Below, in pieces: positions 31,838 to 41,052 of a DNA stretch of 64,000 bases. The stretch lies in the NCBI GenBank assembly GCA_016223085.1, contig JACRPS010000008.1:1-64000 (forward strand). The letters are read 5' to 3'. Positions within the stretch are counted from its first letter, which is position 1. Every line of letters begins with the position of its first letter. This DNA is from Chloroflexota bacterium (GTDB lineage Bacteria; Chloroflexota; Anaerolineae; Aggregatilineales; Phototrophicaceae). The notes under the pieces were generated by a model, which saw only the letters and a program-made list of their open reading frames with translations, was not told the DNA's origin and ran no database searches. A program made the translations under genes and the position numbers.

Positions 31838-33332
31838 CCTGCGCCTGCTGTTCTGGCTGCGCTGGCGCCAGTTCCGCGAGGACGCCGTATACTGGCTGCG
31901 AACGGTGGGCTACGAGCCGGGCAACCATTCGCTGTCACAGCGTCTCTACGTCGTTTACCTCATCCTCATCGGCCTGTTCTGGCTCGGTTCGATGCTGTCC
32001 TGGGGTTACGACCAGGCCAGCCTGTGGGGGCGTCTGCTGACGCGCGAGGCGCTCGATAGCTGGCTGCTGGCGCTGCCCTGGGCCGTGCTGGTGCTTCAGG
32101 TCGGCGCGGTGGCATTTGCCCTGCGCAGCACGCCGCTAAAACTGTCGTTCGCGGACATCGCCTACGTGGCCGGGTCGCCGGTCGACCGTGCAGCGCCGGT
32201 GATCTTTGGCTACCTGCGCCAGGTCATGCTGCGGCTGATTGTGCTAGGCGCGCTGGCGGCGCTGGTGGGCGTGCTGCTGGTAGCGCCCGTCAACGCCGCC
32301 GGGCGCGCTGCCGCCGGGCTGCGTGGTTTCATTGCCGCCGCGCCGCTGGTGGTGCTGACGTGGGCGCTGGCCTGGGTGCTGGGTCTGCTGCGGCTGATGG
32401 TTCCCCGCATCCGTGAGTTGCGTTATGTCTGGTTACTGCCGCTGCTTTTGCTGGCGATTGCCTATGTGCTGCCCGACGTGGCGCTGTGGCCGGGGCGCGT
32501 GCTGCTGCTGGTCATCTACGGCCAGCCGCAGGGCTGGCTGCCGCTGCTGCTCATAACGGGCGGCGCGCTGGCGCTGGTGGCGCTGCTGTTCCGCCTGGGC
32601 GACCGCATCAACATGATTCACGCGACTGACGAAAGCATCGTCTACGCCCGCATCAAGGCGCTGGGGCTGATGGCCTGGCGCGACCCGCGCCTGCAACTGC
32701 GGATTTACGGCCAGACCGCCCGCGCCCGCCGCCGCGCCTGGCTGCGCCTGCCCCATGCTTACGGTTTCGCCGGACTGGCTGCCCGCGCCGCGCTAACGTT
32801 CGCCCGCCACCCGCTGATGCTTTTCACCACCGCGCTGTGGGGCGCGGCCATGACCTATGTCGCCGTCATTATCATCACCAACCAGCTTCCGGTGCAGTTG
32901 TGGCTTGGCTGGTTGCTGGTCGCTGGATTTGTGCCGCCCATCGGCCTGCTGTACGTGTTCCGCGCCGACCTGGAAGAACGTTTCCTGCGCCAGTTTGTGC
33001 TCATGGATCACCTGCGCCTGCTGGCCGCCGACGCGCTGCTGCCGCTGGCGGCGCTCATCCTCGGCGCGCTGTCCGCCTGGCTGCTCCAGGGATTCCCGGC
33101 GGAAATCAGTATCATCGGCGTGGTTTTTATCGTGCTGTTGTCCCTGCTGCTGGCGCTGTCCGGCGCGGCGGCGCTGTCGAACCGGCGCGTGCTGCTGGCG
33201 CGGGTGCTGATTACGGCCTTCAGCTTTGGCGCGGTGGTCGTGGCGGGGAACAGCCTGGGCCTCATGGCGGCGCTGGTTGCGGCGGGGTTCATCAGCCTGC
33301 TGCTGGCCGGCGTGGTCGCCGGCGAGGGGTAA
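31830..33332 (+). CDS. ABC exporter permease, multi-span
   Basis: A 500-residue membrane protein from ATG 31830, overlapping the ATPase gene. At least ten hydrophobic segments are visible, for example LYVVYLILIGLFWLGSML, ALPWAVLVLQVGAVAFAL, LIVLGALAALVGVLLVA, LLPLLLLAIAYVLP and SIIGVVFIVLLSLLLALSG. The early motif FADIAYVAGSPVDR resembles the cytoplasmic loop of EcsB-like or ABC-2-type permeases (tentative). It pairs with the ATPase; no accessory protein is nearby. Length and hydrophobicity agree with a complete transmembrane subunit. Confidence 0.82.
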   Translation: MRDLRLLFWLRWRQFREDAVYWLRTVGYEPGNHSLSQRLYVVYLILIGLFWLGSMLSWGYDQASLWGRLLTREALDSWLLALPWAVLVLQVGAVAFALRSTPLKLSFADIAYVAGSPVDRAAPVIFGYLRQVMLRLIVLGALAALVGVLLVAPVNAAGRAAAGLRGFIAAAPLVVLTWALAWVLGLLRLMVPRIRELRYVWLLPLLLLAIAYVLPDVALWPGRVLLLVIYGQPQGWLPLLLITGGALALVALLFRLGDRINMIHATDESIVYARIKALGLMAWRDPRLQLRIYGQTARARRRAWLRLPHAYGFAGLAARAALTFARHPLMLFTTALWGAAMTYVAVIIITNQLPVQLWLGWLLVAGFVPPIGLLYVFRADLEERFLRQFVLMDHLRLLAADALLPLAALILGALSAWLLQGFPAEISIIGVVFIVLLSLLLALSGAAALSNRRVLLARVLITAFSFGAVVVAGNSLGLMAALVAAGFISLLLAGVVAGEG

Positions 33333-33404
33333 CACCCAGGACGTCATTCTCGCACTTTGCTTCTGCTTCCGTCCTGCTAATCACGACCAGCCAGCCGCCA
33401 ACTG

Positions 33405-34118
33405 CTACCGTATCGGCTTGCGCGTGGGCATCCCCGGCTGGCGGGGATAGGTGGCCGGCGTGGGCGTCACTTTCTCGATAACGACCAGATAGTGCGTTTC
33501 CGGCACACCGGGAAGCTGCACTTTGTCAATCCGCTGCACCCGCCCGCCCAACGTGGCCAGCGCCCGTTTGGCGTCGGCGGCTTCGGCCTGCGCCGTGTCG
33601 CCCTTCATGGCGATGCAGCGCCCGCCGACCTTCACCAGTGGCAGCAGATATTCCACCAGACTCGGCAGGCGCGCCACTGCCCGCGCCACCGCCACGTCGT
33701 AAGCGGCGCGGTGGGCCGGCATATGTCCGGCTTCTTCGGCGCGGGCATGGAGCATCTGTGCTCCCTGCAGGCCAAGCGTCTTAACCACGTGCTCAAGAAA
33801 CGTCAGCTTTTTGCCGGTCGCTTCCATCAGCGTGACCTGAATGCCGGGGAAGGCGATCAGCAGCGGCAGGCCGGGGAAACCCGCGCCCGTGCCCACGTCA
33901 ATCACCCGCGTGCCGGGCAGCAGCGGCACGGACTGCGCCACCGACAGCGAATCAAGAAAATGCCGCACCTGAATCCCTTCCGGGTCGGTGATGGCCGTCA
34001 GGTTCATTTTCTCGTTCCAGGCCGCCAGTTCCCGCGCATACTGCTCAAACTGGCCGATCTGCTCCGGGGTAAGCTGGACTTTAAACAGGGCTGCCGCTTG
34101 GTCCGCCAGGGTCTGCAT
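33405..34118 (-). CDS. rsmG: 16S rRNA (guanine527-N7)-methyltransferase RsmG
   Basis: A 237-residue SAM-dependent methyltransferase that modifies G527 of 16S rRNA. Characteristic features: QFEQYARELAAWNEKMNLTAITDPEGIQVRHFLDSL at the N-terminus, the SAM-binding VIDVGTGAGFPGLPLLIAFP, LMEATGKKLTFLEHVV and DVAVARAVARLPSLVEYLLPLVK. The C-terminal extension (TPATYPRQPGMPTRKPIR) matches the conserved PxxYPRxxGxPxKxP end of the family. Loss of this enzyme gives low-level streptomycin resistance in other bacteria. It lies 15 bp downstream of a secreted-protein gene on the same strand. Confidence 0.95.
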   Translation of the reverse strand: MQTLADQAAALFKVQLTPEQIGQFEQYARELAAWNEKMNLTAITDPEGIQVRHFLDSLSVAQSVPLLPGTRVIDVGTGAGFPGLPLLIAFPGIQVTLMEATGKKLTFLEHVVKTLGLQGAQMLHARAEEAGHMPAHRAAYDVAVARAVARLPSLVEYLLPLVKVGGRCIAMKGDTAQAEAADAKRALATLGGRVQRIDKVQLPGVPETHYLVVIEKVTPTPATYPRQPGMPTRKPIR

Positions 34119-34133
34119 CGTCGCTCCACAAGG

Positions 34134-35969
34134 TCAGGGCTGCGTGTCCCACCGGCGCGGGAAGCCGGTCTGGTGGACGCGGCGGCCATCCGGCAGGGTG
34201 AAGTAAATATTGGTGGTGGGGTGGCTGCCAAAGCCGCTGGGTACGGTTTCCAGCGTCATACGGTAGCTGGCTTCCGCCGCGGTCGCCCAGCCCAGCTTGT
34301 TCCGCACGTCGGGGTTATTGGCCCACACCTTGCCAAAGCCGCGCGCCGGCGCAATCAGACCGTCCGGCGGCGTGTCGGTCACAATCGTTTCGCCCGGCGT
34401 CCACATATCCTGAAACACTTCATACGTCTGGTCGGCATACAGCACCAGGATTTCCTTTGCATCTTCCCGCCAGACCATCGCGCCGTTCTGGAACGTCTGG
34501 TAAGCCGCGTTGATGCTTTTTTGCAGCAGCGGGCACGAGGGCGCGATAAACTGCTCGAACGGGCACACCAGCTTCACGTCCACCGCCTCGCCGCTGATGC
34601 TCACGCCGTTGGCGTCGGTCGCGCCGAGCAGATAGGCGATGTTGGTGCTGTAACCCTCTGGCACGGGCACGCTGATCGTGCCGCTGGCGGGCAGCGGCTG
34701 TTGCAGCGCCTCGTCCATTGTCAGGATGCCCTGTGGATTAATCCGGGTGATGCGGACTTCCGCCGCGTTGGCGACCTTCCAGCTAAACGTGATCGTGCCG
34801 CCGCGTTCCACCGGGTTTGGACTGGCAGTAAACGATTCTACCCGCAGGTTGGTTGTCAGCGGAATCCACAGATCGGAGGCAATAATCGTCTGGTCAGGGC
34901 CGTTAATCCAGTTGCCGGCTGCGTCCTTGGGGATCAGCCGCACCGGGGAGGTCTGTGTCCCACTGAAATGAATCTCGGATAGCCGCAGATTAAACGTGCC
35001 TTCCAGCGGCAGGCCGTCGGTAGTGACTTCGCTGCCGTCGCGCGCCATCCACTCCAGCGATATGCTGGCCGCGCCGCGCACCGTCCAGGCCAGCGTCACC
35101 AGTCCTGCCGGGTCCGCCGGGGAGGGCGTGGCCGTGAAGCGGATGATCTGCGTCGGGAAGTCCGACGACGGCGGCAGGCTCGTCGCGGATGGCGCGGTCG
35201 TGGGCGTGACGGTCGCAATCGGCGTAGGCGGCGTGTCGGAAATCGCCAGTTCCAGTTCCACCGAGTCGTAAATTTTGCCGCTTAACACGTCCACCAGCCG
35301 CAGCCGCAGCCGCACGCGATCATCGCCTGCCGGCAGCACCGGCGCGACCACCCCGCCGCCAGCGGAAGCAATCCACAGGTTGCCGCGCGGCAGTTCGACC
35401 GACACGGCGTTATCGTCGGCAAGAAGCTGCTCAAACACCAGATTGGACGTGGGCACGCGATCGCGCACCGTCCAGGCCACGTTTAAGCGGGCGCGTCCCT
35501 GTTTCAGATCGCCCCGGTACAGGCTGGTCACGGCGCTGCTGAACCCTTCGATGCGCGGCTGCGCCTCCGGCGGAATCTCGTAGGGGATGGTGATGTGCTG
35601 CGCGTCCAGCAGGTTTCCGGTCTCGTCCACGATGGACAGCCGGTAGCTAGGCGCGCCAAAATTCAGCGGCGGCTTCACCAGCACCGGGCGCGTGCCGGCT
35701 GGCGGCAACCGTTCATCTTCATACAGTTCTGATACCCACCCGGTTAATTCCTGCCGTTCCAGCCGCAGCCGGTGGGCATCGGCCAGGTTCACCACCTGCC
35801 ACGTAAACGTCGCCGTCTGGTCGCCCGCTTCGGCTTCCGCCAGCGTGATCGTGACGCGGTCAACGGCAAACGTCACGATGGCGGGCGGCAGCGGGGGAAG
35901 CTGTGCCCGCGCCAGCGAGGCCGGCAGCAGCGCCAGCACCAGCAGCACGAACCATCCCGGTCTACGCAC
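34134..35969 (-). CDS. Secreted protein with Ig-like modules and one NLVFEQ-type domain
   Basis: A 611-residue exported protein. The start is GTG 35969 behind AAGGAGACACC; the signal peptide is MRRPGWFVLLVLALLPASLARA. Residues about 135-250 contain one copy of the domain found five times in 51904-54075 (NLVFEQLLADDNAVSVELPR followed by ASAGGGVVAPVLPAG). Two Ig-like modules follow, marked FTATPSPADPAGLVTLAWTV and FTASPNPVERGGTITFSWKV, separated from the first domain by a Thr/Pro-rich spacer. The last ~140 residues (FEQFIAPSCPLLQKSINAAYQTFQNGAMVW and following) are a further unrecognised domain. Probably cell-surface; function unknown. Confidence 0.75.
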   Translation of the reverse strand: MRRPGWFVLLVLALLPASLARAQLPPLPPAIVTFAVDRVTITLAEAEAGDQTATFTWQVVNLADAHRLRLERQELTGWVSELYEDERLPPAGTRPVLVKPPLNFGAPSYRLSIVDETGNLLDAQHITIPYEIPPEAQPRIEGFSSAVTSLYRGDLKQGRARLNVAWTVRDRVPTSNLVFEQLLADDNAVSVELPRGNLWIASAGGGVVAPVLPAGDDRVRLRLRLVDVLSGKIYDSVELELAISDTPPTPIATVTPTTAPSATSLPPSSDFPTQIIRFTATPSPADPAGLVTLAWTVRGAASISLEWMARDGSEVTTDGLPLEGTFNLRLSEIHFSGTQTSPVRLIPKDAAGNWINGPDQTIIASDLWIPLTTNLRVESFTASPNPVERGGTITFSWKVANAAEVRITRINPQGILTMDEALQQPLPASGTISVPVPEGYSTNIAYLLGATDANGVSISGEAVDVKLVCPFEQFIAPSCPLLQKSINAAYQTFQNGAMVWREDAKEILVLYADQTYEVFQDMWTPGETIVTDTPPDGLIAPARGFGKVWANNPDVRNKLGWATAAEASYRMTLETVPSGFGSHPTTNIYFTLPDGRRVHQTGFPRRWDTQP

Positions 35970-35998
35970 GGTGTCTCCTTTACCCCCTCTGCCAACCG

Positions 35999-37057
35999 CT
36001 AACTCCCGACCGGACGCGGCCCGAACTGGCGATTATATTTGTCCGATACTTCCAGCCCGTCGGGGTTCTTCTGCACGACAAAATCGCAGTTGCTGTTAAT
36101 CACCGGCGTTTCCGTGTCCGGCCCAAAGTCGTCGTAGCCGTCGCTGATCGGCTTACCCCAGATCAGATTAAAGTCTATGTGGTAAGCGCCCGGTTCAAGC
36201 TGGCCGACATTATGCGTATAAAATACCCAGAAGTTACGCCCGCGCTGCTCAATCGGGCTGATGTTGATCGGCAGCGGGATGCCGTTCAGCGCGACCACGT
36301 AGCCGGCGTTATCAATGTGCTCCTGCACCAGTTCCGGCGTCTTGGCGAACCACGACCAGAAAATCGTGATGTTGTCGGTGTCGTAGAGAATACCGGGGTT
36401 GGCATTTTCCATGTACTGGTTGCACTCGGCGAAAATCACGCCGGCGGTCTCCGAGCGTCCGGTTTCGCCCGTGTCGCGCGCGCCGATGACCACCAGTGGC
36501 TGCGCGGTGGCGACCGCTGCCGGCGCTGCGGCTGCCGGCGGCTGAATAACACCGCCAAACGGCGAAAAAATGCTGCCGCCGGCAGTACTGCCGGTGCTGA
36601 CAACGGCGGCGCTGCTGCCCAGGTCAATGCTGGTGCCGACCGGGTTCTGCGGGTTGTTGCAGCCGTCCTGCACGTCGTCAACCGTCGTATTCATGGTGGC
36701 GCTGGCCGGGTTGCCCTCGCGCCCGACGATGACGCGGATGCTGGCGATACTGCCGGTCGGAACGGTTGCGCCGGTGAGGTAGGGGATCGTTTCGCTGAAG
36801 GCATACACGCCGTCCACCTGTACCTGGCGCAGGTTGGTGAGGGCATTCCCGGTGCCGCCCGCCGCCGAAAACATCTGGTAATACACATCGTAGCCAGTGG
36901 GCATCGTGCCGGTAAAGTTGACGACGGCCTGGCTCTCGCAGACGACCACAAAAATCTGGGCGGCGCCCGGCGCCGGCGTGCCCTGCTGCGCGAGCGCCGT
37001 ATACGCTCCGGCAAGCAGCAGCGCGGCCAGGAGGGTTATCACAATGAATTTTCGCAT
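35999..37057 (-). CDS. Secreted protein, unknown
   Basis: A 352-residue exported protein starting MRKFIVITLLAALLLAGAYTALAQ, a typical signal peptide; the ATG at 37057 is chosen because it begins this peptide. Two parts are visible: an N-terminal beta-rich region (FVVVCESQAVVNFTGTMPTGYDV) and a C-terminal region (FAECNQYMENANPGILYDTDNI to NSNCDFVV), joined by an Ala/Pro/Gly linker. Six cysteines (CES, DGCNN, ECNQ, NCDF) suggest disulfides outside the membrane. It lies 29 bp upstream of the other secreted-protein gene, likely in one transcript with rsmG. No family is recognised. Confidence 0.65.
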   Translation of the reverse strand: MRKFIVITLLAALLLAGAYTALAQQGTPAPGAAQIFVVVCESQAVVNFTGTMPTGYDVYYQMFSAAGGTGNALTNLRQVQVDGVYAFSETIPYLTGATVPTGSIASIRVIVGREGNPASATMNTTVDDVQDGCNNPQNPVGTSIDLGSSAAVVSTGSTAGGSIFSPFGGVIQPPAAAAPAAVATAQPLVVIGARDTGETGRSETAGVIFAECNQYMENANPGILYDTDNITIFWSWFAKTPELVQEHIDNAGYVVALNGIPLPINISPIEQRGRNFWVFYTHNVGQLEPGAYHIDFNLIWGKPISDGYDDFGPDTETPVINSNCDFVVQKNPDGLEVSDKYNRQFGPRPVGS

Positions 37058-37261
37058 GGTATTGTTCCTGCATCCATTGAACCAATCTGCGCCCAATCAT
37101 ACCGCAAAACGGAACAAAACTCAGCAGCACCAAAGGGCTACAAATCCGCCAGTCACCGCCTCAGGCAATCTTGTGAGAAGATGATAAGAACGCGGCAGAA
37201 ATCGTTGCTGACGAAGCGTCAATATTCATTACATCAGCAAATGAGATGAGGTTTTGCTATC

Positions 37262-38149
37262 ATGGCCGTTTATCAGCCCTCTGCAACAACCGCTCCATAT
37301 ACGATCCACCCGGCAACCCGGCTGGGGACTGTTCACTATACCACTGCCGATCTCGACCGTCAGATTGGCTTCTATCAGGACATACTCGGTTTTAAGTTGC
37401 ACTGGCGCGAGGGCGACTCGGCAGGGCTGGGCGCGGGCGGCGAGGATTTGCTGCGGCTGACCGAACAGCGCGGCGCGCGGCGCGTTCGCGGCACAACCGG
37501 CCTGTACCACACCGCGTTTCTGGTGCCCACTCGCCAGGAACTGGCGCAGCTTCTCAAAAGCATCGCGCAAACCCGCACGCCGATTCAGGGCATGACCAAT
37601 CACGGCACGCACCACGCCATCTACCTGCCCGACGCCGAGGGCAACGGCATTGAGTTAGCCTGGGATTTGCCGAAGGACACGTGGCCCAAGAGCTTCGCGG
37701 AGATGATGCAGCACAACCGCGCCCTGTACCCGCAGGAAGTGTTCAGCGCGCTGGACGATGACGCTCCCTGGACCGGGCTGGACGCGGCGACGACGGTAGG
37801 CCACGTTCACCTGCACGTCGCCGAGTTAGCGCCAACCGACCACTTCTACCGGGAAGTGCTGGGCTTTGAAATTCCAATGGGCATGGTGATGGACACGGCG
37901 ATTTTTTTCTCCGCCGGGGGGTATCATCACCACATCGGCACCAATATCTGGCAGGGGGAGGGCGCGCCGCCACCGCCGCCGGACGCGCTTGGCCTGCGCT
38001 ACTTCACCGTCGTGCTGCCGGACCAGGCCGAACTGGAGCGCGTCGTATCGCGGATTCAGGCTGCCAGCATCCCGGTTGAATCCAGTGGCAACGGCCTGCT
38101 GGTGCGTGACCCGGCGCAGAACGGTATATTGCTGACCAGCGCGGCGTGA
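37262..38149 (+). CDS. Two-module VOC protein, CatE-like catechol dioxygenase family
   Basis: A 295-residue protein with two VOC modules, similar in length and layout to Bacillus CatE-type catechol-2,3-dioxygenases. Module one: LGTVHYTTADLDRQIGFYQDILGF, GLYHTAFLVPTRQELAQLL, HHAIYLPDAEGNGIELAWDL. Module two: TVGHVHLHVAELAPTDHFYREVLGFEIPM, with the metal-ligand-like HHHIGTNIW. Candidate Fe(II) ligands are His in GHVHLHV, His in YHHHIGTN and a C-terminal acidic residue, though the last Glu is not in the standard position. Dioxygenase activity is thus plausible but unproven. Soluble and monocistronic. Confidence 0.75.
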   Translation: MAVYQPSATTAPYTIHPATRLGTVHYTTADLDRQIGFYQDILGFKLHWREGDSAGLGAGGEDLLRLTEQRGARRVRGTTGLYHTAFLVPTRQELAQLLKSIAQTRTPIQGMTNHGTHHAIYLPDAEGNGIELAWDLPKDTWPKSFAEMMQHNRALYPQEVFSALDDDAPWTGLDAATTVGHVHLHVAELAPTDHFYREVLGFEIPMGMVMDTAIFFSAGGYHHHIGTNIWQGEGAPPPPPDALGLRYFTVVLPDQAELERVVSRIQAASIPVESSGNGLLVRDPAQNGILLTSAA

Positions 38150-38163
38150 CAGGTTTGGGGGAG

Positions 38164-38191
38164 GTAGGGACACGATAGATCGTGTCCCTGC
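38164..38191. repeat. Palindromic element with ACGATAGATCGT core
   Basis: GTAGGGACACGAT pairs with ATCGTGTCCCTGC between the convergent VOC and GH2 genes. No T-run follows on either strand. Confidence 0.85.
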
Positions 38192-38209
38192 GAGTTCGCG
38201 GACAGCGTT

Positions 38210-41020
38210 CTAGAAGTTGGCAGACAGGCGCGGCTGGCACTGCTCTGACGTGACATAATCAATCAGGTCGTGCAGCATCGCCACCGCCACCGGGTCGGGT
38301 GTTTTCTGCTGCAGCGCCTTTTCGAGGTTAAACGTCGTCATCACCACCTTGCCGCTGCCGTAGCGGAACTGCACGGTATGCACTGCCGGAAGCTGCACCC
38401 AGCCGGATACCTGCCCTGCCAGGAAATCACCTTGAATATCCGGGTTTTCAACCGGCAGGTCGGTGATGGTGCTGACCGGCATCACTTCCTGATACGGCAG
38501 CGTCAGTGGGCTGCTATCCGGTATACGCCGGTGAATACCGGGGCGAATCCAGCTATAGTTGTTAATCCAGCCGCCGCCATACGTGCCGCGCCGGCTCTGC
38601 GCCCAGAAGAACGGGCTGATGCCGGCGCACAGGAACAGCATTGTGCCGCCCGACCGCACCCATTCCAGCGACGTGGCCGAGGGGTAGTCGCTGACGATCA
38701 ACTGCGTCTCCGCTGAGAGCCGGTTGCTGCGGTAGCCCAGCCGGCGAACGATATTGCCCAGCGTCGGCAGTGCCAGATCATCCACCTCGTACCGGGCCTG
38801 AACTGCAATCTCACCCGTGTAACTGGCGTTGCGGGCGCTGGCGGGCAGCACCAGCACTTCCAGATAGTTCTGTGCCAGCAGCGTATTCTCGCCGTCCAGC
38901 AGCGCGAACTCCAGCCGGACGGTCTGCGCCTGCGCCACCGGCTCCAGTTTCCAGCTATGCGTGCCGAAGTCACCCACCTCGCCGCGCGCGACCGACGGTA
39001 CGGCAATTTCTCCCTGCGCGCCGTTGACGTGCCAGTGCAGGCGGCAGCCATCCCAACCGTTGGCGCTGTAGTGCGAGCCGTACAGGCACACCTTGATTTC
39101 TTCGTCATCCCAGTAGGCGTAACGTTCCGGCTCCGGCACGATCACGTCCGGCGCGTTGATGGTGGAGAAAACGTCGTGGAACACTTTGGGGCAGCGGTCA
39201 AAATCCAGCAGGCCGTTGCTTTCCCAGTAGATGTCGGTCAGTTCGGTCAGCACATACCCCTGCAGCCCGGCGTAGCGACGCATGGTTTCGATCTCATACT
39301 TCACCGCCTGGAACTGATGCCACTGCGTCGCCGTCGCAAACGCCTGATAATCCGGCCAGATGGCCGTCAGCCCCAGCTTCTGGAACCGGTCAAACACCCC
39401 ACGCGGCCAGCCCGGCAGGCCGTCAAACGTGGACCACCACGCGCCGATGTGGAACCACTTCGGCTCCTGGCCGTTGTAGGCGCTTAACGTGGGCAGGCCC
39501 CAGTTGCCAAACTCCGACAGAATCAGCGGCTCGTGGCCGGTGCGCGCCGCGTCACCCTGGCTGGAATAGGTCCAGACCGGACGAAGGCTCAAATTACGCG
39601 CCATCTCCTTGAAGTATTCGGCGTGATCGGGGATGTTGCCGTAGACGTGGAAATCATCCAGGTCGCTCCTGACGTGCAGATTCGGTCCCCAGGCGTTGAG
39701 ACAGGGGGAGTTGTCCACTACCAGCCGGGTGGGGTCAAGCTGCTTGCACCGGTCGTACATCTGCGCCATCCACGCCCGGTCATCGGCATTCAACGCGGAG
39801 GCTGTGCCCCAGTCCTCATTGACAATGGACCAGATGACCAGCGACGGATGGTTGTAATCGCGGGCGATCATCTCCTCCAGCGTCTGCCGGGCGCGGTCGC
39901 GGATGGCTAGGGGAACGCGCTCGCCGTCCGGCTGCATTGAAGGCTTGATGTGGAAGGTGCGCCAGGAGGGGATTTCCGCCCAGATCAGCAGCCCGATTTC
40001 GTCCGCCAGATCGAGATACAGCGGGTCAGGCGGTTTGATGTGACAGCGCAGGCTGTTGAAGCCCAGCGCCTTTGCTTTTTCAAACTCGTCGCGCAGGTAG
40101 GCTTCCGACGGCACGGTGTAAATCGTTTCCGGGTAGAAGTCCTGATCGAGCGCCGACAGCAGGTAGATCGGTTCGCCGTTGAGCAGCAGCTTACCGTCGC
40201 GGGTGCTGATCTCGCGGAAGCCGAAGTGAACGTTCACAACATCCCTGCTGCCGGACGCGGACAGTTGCACCGTCGCCTGATAGCGGTGCGGCTGCTCTGG
40301 ACTCCATAGCCGGGGACTGGCAATGGTTAGCGTCAGTTCAATACTGGTTTGCCCGGCAGCGACCGGTACGCTGGCGGAAGCATCCTCCACCGTGACCGTG
40401 AGCGTGCCACCCGCCGCTGCGTCAACCGCGCCCGCCAGTTGCGCCCGTACCTGTATCTGGCCGGTGTGGATGCTGGGTGTGATGTAGACGTTTTCAATGT
40501 AAGCAGCGGGCACGGCGGTCAGCGTCACCTCCTGCCACAGCCCGCCCACGTTGATGTACCATTCCTGCTTGCCATGCGGCACGGCGGTCGGGTCAAACGG
40601 GGAACTGGCGGCGGGAACGCTGTGCGGCCAGCGTTCGACGGTGATGCCAGTTTGCGCCGCATCGTACACCCGCACGGCGATCTGGTTTGCGCCGGGTCGG
40701 GCGTAGGCGCGTATGGGCAGTGTGAACGGCGTGTAGCCGCCTTCGTGTTCGCCCGCAAGCTGGCCGTTCACAAACACCTGGCACCAGTAATCCACCGCGC
40801 CGAACTTCAGCAGCAGTTCGCCGTCCAGCCAGCTTTCGTCGAGCGTCACATCGGTACTGTACCAGGCATAACCGCTGTAGTGTTCCAGTTCCGGGAACGC
40901 GGCCTGCCAGGGCAGCGGCACCGGAATCTCCCGGTCGGGGTCCAGGCTGCCCACGTCGAGCGTGCCGTCCGGGTCAACCTGGAATTTCCACAAACCGGCT
41001 AAAGAACGTTGTTGTCTCAT
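38210..41020 (-). CDS. Glycoside hydrolase family 2 enzyme (beta-galactosidase/glucuronidase-like)
   Basis: A 936-residue GH2 enzyme without signal peptide, so probably cytosolic and acting on imported glycosides. N-terminal jelly-roll sugar-binding domain (RSLAGLWKFQVDPDG, PWQAAFPELEHYSGYAWY, GAVDYWCQVFVNGQLAGEHEGGY), an Ig-like middle domain and a TIM barrel with FNSLRCHIKPPDP, VIWSIVNEDWG (acid/base Glu402) and LILSEFGNWG (nucleophile Glu503). The start at 41020 (MRQQRSLAGLWKF) begins the family sequence; the frame open further upstream is inside the permease gene. It is the last gene of the sugar-import operon. Specificity could be galactoside, glucuronide, mannoside or arabinoside. Confidence 0.9.
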   Translation of the reverse strand: MRQQRSLAGLWKFQVDPDGTLDVGSLDPDREIPVPLPWQAAFPELEHYSGYAWYSTDVTLDESWLDGELLLKFGAVDYWCQVFVNGQLAGEHEGGYTPFTLPIRAYARPGANQIAVRVYDAAQTGITVERWPHSVPAASSPFDPTAVPHGKQEWYINVGGLWQEVTLTAVPAAYIENVYITPSIHTGQIQVRAQLAGAVDAAAGGTLTVTVEDASASVPVAAGQTSIELTLTIASPRLWSPEQPHRYQATVQLSASGSRDVVNVHFGFREISTRDGKLLLNGEPIYLLSALDQDFYPETIYTVPSEAYLRDEFEKAKALGFNSLRCHIKPPDPLYLDLADEIGLLIWAEIPSWRTFHIKPSMQPDGERVPLAIRDRARQTLEEMIARDYNHPSLVIWSIVNEDWGTASALNADDRAWMAQMYDRCKQLDPTRLVVDNSPCLNAWGPNLHVRSDLDDFHVYGNIPDHAEYFKEMARNLSLRPVWTYSSQGDAARTGHEPLILSEFGNWGLPTLSAYNGQEPKWFHIGAWWSTFDGLPGWPRGVFDRFQKLGLTAIWPDYQAFATATQWHQFQAVKYEIETMRRYAGLQGYVLTELTDIYWESNGLLDFDRCPKVFHDVFSTINAPDVIVPEPERYAYWDDEEIKVCLYGSHYSANGWDGCRLHWHVNGAQGEIAVPSVARGEVGDFGTHSWKLEPVAQAQTVRLEFALLDGENTLLAQNYLEVLVLPASARNASYTGEIAVQARYEVDDLALPTLGNIVRRLGYRSNRLSAETQLIVSDYPSATSLEWVRSGGTMLFLCAGISPFFWAQSRRGTYGGGWINNYSWIRPGIHRRIPDSSPLTLPYQEVMPVSTITDLPVENPDIQGDFLAGQVSGWVQLPAVHTVQFRYGSGKVVMTTFNLEKALQQKTPDPVAVAMLHDLIDYVTSEQCQPRLSANF

Positions 41021-41052
41021 GTTGATTGGTTCTCCAATATCCTGATTGACCG

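Noticed and set aside
33492-34982. A 496-residue plus-strand open frame
   Set aside because: It lies antisense to rsmG and the secreted-protein gene, has no recognisable domain and an unusual Arg/His/Gln-rich composition. It is a shadow of GC-rich coding sequence.
35903-37249. A 448-residue plus-strand open frame
   Set aside because: Antisense to two secreted-protein genes with clear signal peptides; no family features.
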